From Clostridiales bacterium (GTDB lineage: Bacteria > Bacillota > Clostridia > Lachnospirales > Lachnospiraceae): a stretch of 14,807 bases of DNA. The first letter of the stretch is position 1; every line of letters starts with the position of its first letter. This document shows, piece after piece, positions 1 to 6,628 of this stretch. The translations under genes and the position numbers were made by a program. Where the stretch lies: the NCBI GenBank assembly GCA_021204765.1, contig JAJPYU010000150.1, forward strand, positions 1-14,807, read 5' to 3'. Below the pieces are notes generated by a model. It had not been told where the DNA came from and made no database searches. It was given only the letters and a program-made list of their open reading frames with translations.

Positions 1-1069
1 CTACATACATATAGTACAGTTCGTCATCATCCACCACTTCACGAATCTCCTCGTACAGATCTGCCGATGCAGCCCGCATCTCATCTCTCAGCTCATCGGA
101 AACTGCAACCACAGTGGAGCCTCCCTCCTCACAGATGGCGATACGCTCATCCACTCTCTCCTGCGCCTGCTCCCTGGCGTAGTCGCCGGCGATACCGGCC
201 GCTTCGCGGATGATCTCCTGCTGGTCCTCAGAGAGTTCATCCATAAAATCCTGATTTGTGATAAGTGTCAGCAGATGCGGCAGGTGGTTTGTCTGGATAA
301 TATATTTCTGCTGCTCGTAGAACTTGTTGGACACGATGACTTCATAGGGATTCTCCTGGGCATCAATTGTGTTTTGCTGTAGTCCTATGTAGACCTCGGA
401 GAATGACATGGGCGTCGGATTGGCTCCGATGGCGGACCAGAATTCCATATGGTAGGAGTTCTCCATGGTCCTGATCTTGATGCCCTTGAAATCATCAATG
501 GACTCTATCATCTTATTGGAGGTCATGACACGAAAATCCTGGTCGCTCATGCCCAGAAGCTCTATGCCTTTCTCAGCGTAAATGTCATTGACTTTCTCCA
601 TGAATTCTTCATTATCCAATACTTCATGGAGTTCATCTATGGTATCAAAGACACAGGGCAGATCAAAGAGGCAGAGCCTCGGCAGGTAACTGACCTGAGG
701 TGCGGTATTCTGCACCACGAAAGGTATATCCCCGGTCATGCAGCTCTCAAGGAGCTCCGTATCGCCACCCAGCGAGCTGTTGGGATAGACCTGTATCCTC
801 ATCTCTCCGCCTGACATCTCCTCCACTTCCTCAGCGAATTTTTCCGAATAGATCTGGGTGACTGTATCCTCAGGGCTGGCAGTAGCCAGGACCCAGGCGT
901 AAGTCTGTGTGGTCTCCCCGCTGCCGCAGGCAGTAAGGGACAGAGTACCGGCCACAAGAAGAGCCGCCAGGACAGTGACGCTGACTGCCCTTTTCCTGAT
1001 TCTCCCGGTCTTCCCGTATTTACTTATTTTTTTGGAGGTATTCCTTTTCATGCTTTTTTTATTTAACAT
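1..1069 (-). CDS. dctP: TRAP transporter solute-binding lipoprotein (DctP-like), truncated by window edge
   Basis: Reading the minus strand from 1069 gives 356 open codons to the window edge with no stop, so only the extreme C-terminus is likely missing. An N-terminal basic stretch and hydrophobic segment end in the lipobox LTAC with Cys48, so the protein is a membrane-anchored lipoprotein, as expected in a Gram-positive cell. The DctP core follows: SLGGDTELLES (99-109), FKGIKIRTMEN (194-204) with the carboxylate-binding Arg200, GANPTPMSFSEVY (215-227), and IDAQENPYEV (235-244). It captures the substrate outside the cell and passes it to DctQM. The start has AGGAGG eight bases upstream and lies 13 bases after the dctM stop. 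A later ATG at 1051 is possible but has no comparable site. The substrate is unknown. Confidence 0.92.
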   Translation of the reverse strand, partial: MLNKKSMKRNTSKKISKYGKTGRIRKRAVSVTVLAALLVAGTLSLTACGSGETTQTYAWVLATASPEDTVTQIYSEKFAEEVEEMSGGEMRIQVYPNSSLGGDTELLESCMTGDIPFVVQNTAPQVSYLPRLCLFDLPCVFDTIDELHEVLDNEEFMEKVNDIYAEKGIELLGMSDQDFRVMTSNKMIESIDDFKGIKIRTMENSYHMEFWSAIGANPTPMSFSEVYIGLQQNTIDAQENPYEVIVSNKFYEQQKYIIQTNHLPHLLTLITNQDFMDELSEDQQEIIREAAGIAGDYAREQAQERVDERIAICEEGGSTVVAVSDELRDEMRAASADLYEEIREVVDDDELYYMYV

Positions 1070-1082
1070 CTCACGCACCTCC

Positions 1083-2381
1083 TCATCCGCCAAGCCCCAC
1101 GACAAACATGCTGATCTGCGGGATGTAAGTGACCAGCAGCAGGGCGATAAAGAACAGTATGATCATGGGCACGGCCTTTCGGGCTATCTGCATGACAGGT
1201 ACATCCGAAAGAGAGCTGGCCACAAAGAGGTTGACCCCGATAGGCGGTGTGATAAAGCCAATGGCCAGGTTCACAACCATGATAATGCCGAAGTGTACCG
1301 GATCCACGCCGTAGACCTCCACTATGGGAAGCAGGATGGGTGCCAGTATAAGTATGGCCGGGCTGGTATCCATGACCATGCCCACGATGAGCAGCAGGAT
1401 ATTGATGACCAGCAGCACGAGTATCTTGTTATTAAACGCTCCCGTCATCCAGGCGGAAACTGTCTGAGGCACGTTCATCAGTGTCAGTATCCTGGAAAAT
1501 GCCACCGAGGCTGCCAGAATGAACAGTATGGGAGCATAGGTCTTTACCGCCTCGCGGAAAATTCCCCAGAGCTCTTTCCACTTCAAAGTCTTGTAAACAA
1601 ACAGGCTGATGATCAGGGAGTAGAACACCGCAATAACCGCCGCCTCTGTGGGGGAGGTGATGCCGGAGTATATACATCCCAGTATAATCACCGGTGTCAG
1701 CAGGGCGAAAATACTGGAAATAAAGACCTTCTTAAATCCTCTGTCATGGAGTTCATTCACTATGACATCTATCTTCTCCCTGTCCTCCCCATGCTTTTTA
1801 CAATAGTAAAATGCATAGCACATGAGGATAACTCCAATCATGATGCCCGGGACTATGCCTGCCAGGAACATGTCGCTGACCGAGGCTCCCGTAGCCTGGG
1901 CATATAATATGAAGGGAATGCTGGGCGGGATGATTACTCCGAGGCCTCCCGCAGTGGCCACCAGCGCCACGCAGAATTTCTTGTCATAGCCCATCTCCAG
2001 CATCAGCGGGATGGTCATGCTTCCCACGGCCGCCACGGTAGCCGGGGCGGATCCCGAGATAGCTCCGAAAAACAGGCAGGTGATAATGACCGCGCAGGGC
2101 ACCCCGGCCGTGCGTTTCCCTACGAAATAAGTAAACACCTCAAATATCTTTTTGGAGACCCCGCCTTTTGACATTATGATCCCCGAGAGAACGAACATGG
2201 GGATAGCAAGAAGCGGATAAGAATTTACTCCTCCCAGGGCTGCCCGCAGGACATAGACGCCGCTTACCGTAAATGACGGGGACAGCATGCTGGGCAGCAT
2301 GCTGGTGATACCCACGGTCAGGCCCACCGGCACCGCCAGCAGCAAAAGAACAACGAAAATGACCAGAATGAGTATCGTCAT
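1083..2381 (-). CDS. dctM: TRAP transporter large permease (DctM-like)
   Basis: The 432-residue, strongly hydrophobic protein is of normal DctM length with about 12 membrane segments. Family landmarks are PLLAIPMFVLSG (56-67), FFGAISGSAPATVAAVGSM (104-122), GGLGVIIPPSIPFILYA (145-161), SPTEAAVIAV (243-252), and near the C-terminus the GFITPPIGVNLFVASS segment. DctM is the transport channel of the tripartite ATP-independent periplasmic-type system and moves organic anions with sodium. It is coupled to dctQ by a 4-base overlap, and the ribosome binding site of dctP overlaps its last codons. Substrates of the family include C4-dicarboxylates, sialic acid, keto acids and others; none can be assigned here. 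Confidence 0.94.
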   Translation of the reverse strand: MTILILVIFVVLLLLAVPVGLTVGITSMLPSMLSPSFTVSGVYVLRAALGGVNSYPLLAIPMFVLSGIIMSKGGVSKKIFEVFTYFVGKRTAGVPCAVIITCLFFGAISGSAPATVAAVGSMTIPLMLEMGYDKKFCVALVATAGGLGVIIPPSIPFILYAQATGASVSDMFLAGIVPGIMIGVILMCYAFYYCKKHGEDREKIDVIVNELHDRGFKKVFISSIFALLTPVIILGCIYSGITSPTEAAVIAVFYSLIISLFVYKTLKWKELWGIFREAVKTYAPILFILAASVAFSRILTLMNVPQTVSAWMTGAFNNKILVLLVINILLLIVGMVMDTSPAILILAPILLPIVEVYGVDPVHFGIIMVVNLAIGFITPPIGVNLFVASSLSDVPVMQIARKAVPMIILFFIALLLVTYIPQISMFVVGLGG

Positions 2382-2872
2382 GCTTCCTTCGCCTCCTTTC
2401 TGCGGAGGTTTTTGAACTCACGCCACCAGGCCTCGGCCACACGGATTGTCAGCAGTATAAATCCCACCAGCGGAGCGGACTGGACGAAATACATGGGCAG
2501 TCCCATGGCGGCGCTTCTGGCCTGCAGGTCTATGGCCTGCCGCACGTACATCCAGCTGTAAGGCAGCATGATCACACAGAACACCAGCACTATGGTATGT
2601 CTGAAGAGACGCAGGCCTGTCTTGCCTCTCTCCGGCAAAATGTTGATAAATTGCTCTATCTTGATGGAAATCCTCTTTTTGACACAGTAGCTGATACTGA
2701 TAAATGTGGCCCAGACGAACATATATTGTGTCAGTTCTTCCGACCAGCTGATGGACCGGTTGAGCGCATATCTGGCCACCACCTGGGCGCCCATGATACA
2801 GGCCATGCAAATGAGCAGCAGGATGAGAATCGTCTCCTCGAGATTGTCATCCAGCCATTTAAGCGCTTTCAT
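2378..2872 (-). CDS. dctQ: TRAP transporter small permease (DctQ-like)
   Basis: The 164-residue membrane protein has four hydrophobic segments (about 14-34, 48-65, 89-108 and 128-147), the standard size and topology of DctQ. It shows the family's first-helix motif QVVARYALNRSISWSEEL (30-47), where an Arg and the Trp-Ser-Glu-Glu segment are typical. DctQ joins the large permease in the membrane and is needed for sodium-driven import of a substrate delivered by the binding protein. The start at 2872 follows AAGGAG with eight bases of spacing. Its stop overlaps the dctM start by four bases (ATGA), showing translational coupling. Substrate cannot be told from this subunit. Confidence 0.9.
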   Translation of the reverse strand: MKALKWLDDNLEETILILLLICMACIMGAQVVARYALNRSISWSEELTQYMFVWATFISISYCVKKRISIKIEQFINILPERGKTGLRLFRHTIVLVFCVIMLPYSWMYVRQAIDLQARSAAMGLPMYFVQSAPLVGFILLTIRVAEAWWREFKNLRRKEAKEA

Positions 2873-2906
2873 AGCTTCATCTCCTTATGTTTATTTTCGT
2901 CTCACA

Positions 2907-2989
2907 ACTCTGTAAAATCCCCAAATTCAGTAAAGCAATGACTGCGGTAACAGAGTCCGCTTTACTGTTTTAAAGCGTTACCTCAGTCA
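2907..2989 (-). ncRNA. Structured leader of TRAP operon, candidate cis-regulatory RNA or operator
   Basis: Between the promoter and dctQ, several segments are mutually complementary on the minus strand. TGACTGAGGTAAC (2989-2977) pairs 12 of 13 with GTTACCGCAGTCA (2951-2939), enclosing CGCTTTA (2977-2971) paired with TAAAGCG (2964-2958). The inner CAGTAAAGC (2967-2959) can instead pair perfectly with GCTTTACTG (2936-2928). ACTCTGT (2956-2950) can pair with ACAGAGT (2913-2907), which would make a pseudoknot with that second helix. I recognise no known riboswitch class. The outer repeat could equally be a protein operator next to the promoter. Confidence 0.4.
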
Positions 2990-3001
2990 ACTAATGAAGT
3001 T

Positions 3002-3010
3002 ATTATAGCA
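3002..3010 (-). promoter_or_regulatory. Extended -10 promoter of TRAP operon
   Basis: TGC directly before a perfect TATAAT (3007-3002) gives an extended -10 element on the minus strand. At 17 bases upstream the -35 position reads ATACAT, which is weak, as expected for extended -10 promoters or activator-dependent ones. The predicted start near 2995 leaves a leader of about 122 bases before dctQ. Confidence 0.55.
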
Positions 3011-3083
3011 CGGGTTAGCACTAAATGTATAGTAATATATCACAGATATCATTACATTCACAGCTGCTTCGTTACATTTCGGA

Positions 3084-3099
3084 CATCAGCCAGCTGATG
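3084..3099. repeat. Short perfect palindrome after yedF
   Basis: CATCAGC and GCTGATG (7 bp each) flank two central bases, about 40 bases beyond the yedF stop. No U tract follows on the minus strand, so it does not qualify as an intrinsic terminator. It could be a protein-binding site or an mRNA 3' hairpin. Confidence 0.4.
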
Positions 3100-3137
3100 C
3101 CTGCGGACATCGTGCCCTGTGGGTATTGCTCCGCGTT

Positions 3138-3857
3138 TCAAGGTTTGATTATCAGCGAGGCCTGCTCCATGGTCTCCACAATGTCATACATGTTTGTGAC
3201 AGTTCCCACAGCAAGCGTCTCTTTTAAGCCGTAAAAATCAAGACAGGTTCCGCAGGTCATGATCCTTACACCCAATGACTCCAACTCACGAAAATCTTCA
3301 AGGAAATCGGAACCCTCGCAGGTTAAGTACGCGCCGGTGTTATAGCATAAAACGATCTCCGGAATAACATCCTGTTTTGTCAGGGCAAAGATAAAAGCTT
3401 TCATCAGAGTTTTCCCCAGCTTTTCATCGCCGCTGCCCATGATGTTGGCAGACAGGACCACAACCATTCCTTTTTTTCTGATATCGGGCCGGCAGGTCTC
3501 ACTGCTTTCTGTAATTTCAGGCTGAGCATCCTGCCCATCCAACTTATCATTCACGGAAAGTATTGCAGTTGACGATGCGGATACTGCCGGTGATTCACCG
3601 GCCTGACTGCCGCCCGGAGTCTTTATATCGGAAAGTATCACCTGAATAGTTACCTCATATCCCTTCTCCGCATTCTTCTTCCCTGAAGCCTGGAGCCCTC
3701 TCTGCGCGGCAAATTTCTGCAGATTCTGGACCGCAATCTCATTGTCAGCCAATACAGTCAGAATTCCGTCCTTCTTAAATTCTCCCAGGGCTTTTTTCGC
3801 GTTCACCACCGGAAGAGGGCAGTCCAGTCCCCTTGCGTCAACCGTTCTATGTTCCAT
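3138..3857 (-). CDS. yedF: Selenium metabolism protein YedF (TusA-like plus C-terminal sulfurtransferase-like domain)
   Basis: From the chosen start the protein has 239 residues. Residues 1-75 are a TusA-like domain, DARGLDCPLPVVNAKKAL (7-24), with the acceptor Cys13. A Ser/acidic linker of about 50 residues follows, longer than the usual short hinge of the family. The C-terminal domain (about 126-239) has VVVLSANIMGSGDEKLGKTL, a Cys in VLCYNTG, and CGTCLDFYGLKE with Cys202 and Cys205, typical of YedF. It is a likely carrier of sulfur or selenium between the desulfurase and SelD or the hydroxylase; direct activity is unproven. The start at 3857 is chosen because AGGGAGG lies about nine bases upstream; an upstream ATG at 3893 only adds 12 unconserved residues. 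It is the last gene of the SDMH block. Confidence 0.9.
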   Translation of the reverse strand: MEHRTVDARGLDCPLPVVNAKKALGEFKKDGILTVLADNEIAVQNLQKFAAQRGLQASGKKNAEKGYEVTIQVILSDIKTPGGSQAGESPAVSASSTAILSVNDKLDGQDAQPEITESSETCRPDIRKKGMVVVLSANIMGSGDEKLGKTLMKAFIFALTKQDVIPEIVLCYNTGAYLTCEGSDFLEDFRELESLGVRIMTCGTCLDFYGLKETLAVGTVTNMYDIVETMEQASLIIKP

Positions 3858-4035
3858 ATCGTATTTCCTCCCTGTCTGACTTTCTGTTCCCATTACTTTA
3901 CGACCCGGTCAAAACAAATATACGTGTTTTTCCCGCATCAGCAGCGGGGTGCCTGGTGCGGAGTGAAAAATAACAAATATACAATCAATTTCGGTTTTCT
4001 TCAGCTGTGTGCCGACCACAAATATCTGTTGTATG

Positions 4036-5184
4036 TTATGAAAAACAAAATTCTCCGGAAAGCTCATGTACAGCTCTGACAGCGGCGTCCACTTCATACT
4101 CCGTATTATAATGGGAGAAACTGAATCGCACCGCCCCCTGCTCTACAGTACCCAAAGCCTCATGCATCAGCGGCGCGCAGTGTCCGCCGGAACGGACGGC
4201 AATCTCGTAATCCGTAAAAAGTATATCGCTTATCAGAGCGGAATCCTGATCTCCCAGATTCAATGATACTATCGGGCATCGCTCCTCCCCGGAAAAATCC
4301 CCATATATGATTATACCGGGAATATCCCTGACCCCGACATAAAATCTCCACATCAGAGAAAGCTCCCTTCTCCGAATCTCATCAATGCCCACTTCCTGTA
4401 TATAATCCAGGGCAGCGTTTAGTCCGGCCAGACCGTGACAGTTTAGTGTTCCGGCTTCCAGTGCCTCCGGCATACGATCCGGGTGAGTATGACTGAACGT
4501 GAATATCCCGCTGCCGCCTGATTTAAGCGGTCTGACATCCACGCCTTTTTTCACATAAATACCACCTGTTCCCTGAGGGCCCAACAGACCTTTATGCCCG
4601 GTGAAACACATAATATCGATATTCATGCGCTGTACATCAATGGGCAAAATACCGGCAGTCTGCGCCGCATCCGCTATGAACAGAAGTCCGTATCTGCGCG
4701 CCATGGCCCCGATGCCCTCAATATCCACCGGATTTCCTGTCAGATTCGAGGCGTGAGTAGAGATAATTGCTTTGGTATCAGCACAGATCTCACGTTCAAG
4801 ATCCTCTGTCCTGATTCGCCCTTTCCCATCAGCTGGGACGATTGACAGTCTCACACCCTGCTGTTCCATCTCATATAACGGGCGCAGCACAGAATTATGT
4901 TCCAACTGGGTGGTGATTACGTGGTCACCGGATGACAATATGCCTTTAATTGCTATATTCAGGCTTTCCGTGGCATTGGAAGTGAAGGCGATTTGGGAAG
5001 GACTCTCCGCATGAAAGAAATCCGCCAGTTTCCTGCGGGTATCATAAACCATGCGTGAAGCAGCCAGAGCAGCCCCGTGGGCACTGCGTCCGGCATTCCC
5101 CAGAGTTGACATGGCCCCTGCCACAGCATCAGTAACCTGTTTTGGCTTTTGTATAGTTGTTGCCGCATTGTCAAAATAAATCAT
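4036..5184 (-). CDS. EF2568-type cysteine desulfurase (class V aminotransferase)
   Basis: The 382-residue PLP enzyme has the fold and length of the cysteine desulfurase/selenocysteine lyase family and matches the EF2568 subgroup linked to selenium-dependent hydroxylases. Visible are YFDNAATT (3-10), EHNSV with His96, IADAAQTAG with Asp172, the PLP-binding Lys198 in FTGHKGLLGPQG, EAGTLN (243-248) and the active-site loop RSGGHCAP (331-338) with catalytic Cys336. It should remove S, or Se from selenocysteine, and pass it as a persulfide/perselenide. Gene order suggests delivery to the DUF3343 protein, YedF or SelD. The RSGGHC loop is short, like SufS/CsdB-type enzymes, which usually need an acceptor protein. 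The start at 5184 has GGAG ten bases upstream. A 178-base gap separates it from yedF. Confidence 0.9.
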   Translation of the reverse strand: MIYFDNAATTIQKPKQVTDAVAGAMSTLGNAGRSAHGAALAASRMVYDTRRKLADFFHAESPSQIAFTSNATESLNIAIKGILSSGDHVITTQLEHNSVLRPLYEMEQQGVRLSIVPADGKGRIRTEDLEREICADTKAIISTHASNLTGNPVDIEGIGAMARRYGLLFIADAAQTAGILPIDVQRMNIDIMCFTGHKGLLGPQGTGGIYVKKGVDVRPLKSGGSGIFTFSHTHPDRMPEALEAGTLNCHGLAGLNAALDYIQEVGIDEIRRRELSLMWRFYVGVRDIPGIIIYGDFSGEERCPIVSLNLGDQDSALISDILFTDYEIAVRSGGHCAPLMHEALGTVEQGAVRFSFSHYNTEYEVDAAVRAVHELSGEFCFS

Positions 5185-5221
5185 ACCGGAAACTCTCCGC
5201 TCTCTTTCTGATACAGCAAAG

Positions 5222-5458
5222 TTACACTAAACACTCCTGCAGCGCCTCAGGTTTGATGCCGGCTTTTTCCAGCACTTCTTCCAGCACCGCTCTGCCTGCC
5301 GGTGCGGCACACCAGGCCAGGCCGCAGCCTGCCGTGATGCTTTTCGGCACGGGGATCAGCCTGCCGGGTATATCGTTATCCCGGCAAACCTGCTCCATGG
5401 CCATGGCATCCGTAGTTGTATGGAATGTAATAATTAATTTCAATTCTACTGTACGCAT
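5222..5458 (-). CDS. DUF3343 putative Se/S-carrier-like small protein
   Basis: The 78-residue protein belongs to the DUF3343 (Se/S-carrier-like) family. It has an N-terminal beta strand LIITFHTTTDAMAMEQVC (8-25), then PGRLIPVPKSITAGCGLAWC (31-50) with two Cys at 45 and 50, and a helical C-terminus. Members are typically near selD, yedF and EF2568-type desulfurases, and are thought to carry or hand over persulfide or perselenide; no activity is proven. The gene lies 52 bases after selD and 37 bases before the desulfurase gene. Its ribosome binding site is weak: GAGGGG lies more than 20 bases upstream of the ATG at 5458, so expression may depend on coupling with selD. Family recognition is good; function is inference. 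Confidence 0.82.
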   Translation of the reverse strand: MRTVELKLIITFHTTTDAMAMEQVCRDNDIPGRLIPVPKSITAGCGLAWCAAPAGRAVLEEVLEKAGIKPEALQECLV

Positions 5459-5510
5459 AAGCTTTTGATTCTCTGCATTCCCCTCAGATCCGGATCCGGC
5501 CCGGGATTAT

Positions 5511-6536
5511 TCATGAAACAATTATCTCTGCATCACGTTTCTCTGTGATCTTTCCGATAACCGCTGCCGGAAGCCCTGCCAAACGCAGTTCCTCCGCCAT
5601 CTCCTCTGCCTGCGAGGGCTCCGCGGCTATGAGCAGTCCTCCGGAAGTCTGAGGATCATAGAGCACTTCCTCCATTGCAAAGGGAATGTTTTCAAACTTT
5701 ACAAATTCCTCCAAATGATTCCTGTTTTTCTGCGCTGCCGCCGTAAGGTAGAATTCATCAGCATAGGGAAAAGCCTCCGGAATCACCGGCACCTGTTCTG
5801 CCCTAATCTCACAGGAAAGCCGCTTATCCATCATCTCGTGGAGATGACCCAGCAGGCCGAATCCAGTCACATCGGTACAGGCATGGACATCATAATTCCG
5901 GCAGATTTCCGATGCCTTTTTATTTAAAGCAGTCATGGAAGCAACAGCCTCATTCATGGCTCTCTCTGACGCCTCATTTATCCTGTTTGCCGTGCAGATA
6001 ATCCCGACACCCAGTTTTTTTGTGAGAATCAGAACATCACCGGGGCGTCCCTTATTATTAGCATACATACGTTTCGGATCAACAAATCCGGTGACAGACA
6101 GGCCATACTTTACGCCGCCATCAGCGATGGAATGGCCTCCGGCCAGCACTCCTCCGGCCTCCGTCACCTTTTCCGAACCGCCGCGCATTATCTCTCCCAG
6201 GATATTCAGATCCATATCCTCCGGAAAACAGACTATATTAAGCGCCGTCTTCACCTCACCGCCCATGGCAAAGATATCACTGAGGGCATTGGCTGCGGCA
6301 ATCTGCCCGAAAATATAGGGATCCTCCACCATAGGAGGGAAGAAATCCAGCGTCTGCACAAAAGCCGTATCATCAGAAATACGATACACTGCCGCATCAT
6401 CCCGGCTGTCATAGCCCACCAGAAGGTTTTCGTCTGTCTCTCCTTTTGGCAGCCTGTCCAGAATTCGGGAGAGCACACCGGCTCCCAGCTTGGCTGTACA
6501 TCCGCCGCCTTTGCAAAAAATGATTTTTTCAGACAT
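5511..6536 (-). CDS. selD: Selenide, water dikinase (selenophosphate synthase)
   Basis: SelD makes selenophosphate from selenide and ATP in the cytosol. From the chosen start the protein is 341 residues, close to E. coli SelD at 347. The N-terminal motif GGGCTAK keeps the catalytic Cys (residue 13) and Lys (residue 16), while the second Cys of the usual CGC motif is Ala. DSRDDAAVY, IFAMGG, LAGGHSI, DVTGFGLLGH and DPQTSGGLL follow in family order. The active-site residue is Cys, not selenocysteine. The start at 6536 (MSEKIIF) fits the family and has AGAAGGG about 12 bases upstream; an in-frame ATG at 6572 would add 12 unconserved residues with a poorer site. It sits between MocA-YqeC and a DUF3343 gene. 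No selenocysteine machinery was recognised in the window, so its product most likely serves the selenium cofactor of the xanthine dehydrogenase. Confidence 0.95.
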   Translation of the reverse strand: MSEKIIFCKGGGCTAKLGAGVLSRILDRLPKGETDENLLVGYDSRDDAAVYRISDDTAFVQTLDFFPPMVEDPYIFGQIAAANALSDIFAMGGEVKTALNIVCFPEDMDLNILGEIMRGGSEKVTEAGGVLAGGHSIADGGVKYGLSVTGFVDPKRMYANNKGRPGDVLILTKKLGVGIICTANRINEASERAMNEAVASMTALNKKASEICRNYDVHACTDVTGFGLLGHLHEMMDKRLSCEIRAEQVPVIPEAFPYADEFYLTAAAQKNRNHLEEFVKFENIPFAMEEVLYDPQTSGGLLIAAEPSQAEEMAEELRLAGLPAAVIGKITEKRDAEIIVS

Positions 6537-6628
6537 TATCACTGCCATCCCTTCTGCGTTGACTGATTTCATTTTCAGTCAAAATTTCCGCCGGCAGATT
6601 CTCCGAACAGTTTTACCGTCCCTGAACA

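Noticed and set aside
909..1907. Long plus-strand open frame of 332 codons
   Set aside because: It lies antisense to dctM and dctP, which have clear family motifs and ribosome binding sites. Its His/Asp/Gln-rich, low-complexity translation shows no domain.
3084..3099. Intrinsic terminator after yedF
   Set aside because: The stem is a perfect palindrome but its loop is only two bases and no run of T follows on the minus strand.
3858..3935. Possible N-terminal extension of YedF through an in-frame TGA (MREKHVYLF then TGA), with a small CCCGC/GCGGG hairpin nearby, suggesting a selenocysteine codon
   Set aside because: The ATG before it has no ribosome binding site, the extension is not a known part of YedF, the hairpin lies upstream of the TGA and not just after it as in bacterial SECIS elements, and a strong AGGGAGG site marks the start at 3857.
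3909..4097. Minus-strand 62-codon frame with a FVIFHS segment faintly like the start of DUF3343 proteins
   Set aside because: It overlaps the end of the desulfurase gene, lacks the PVPxxITAGCG core and has no convincing ribosome binding site. A decayed DUF3343 copy cannot be shown from this.
5459..5510. GC-rich small palindromes around GGATCCGGATC between selD and the DUF3343 gene
   Set aside because: The repeats are short and simple, with no U tract or promoter boxes. Chance is the best explanation.
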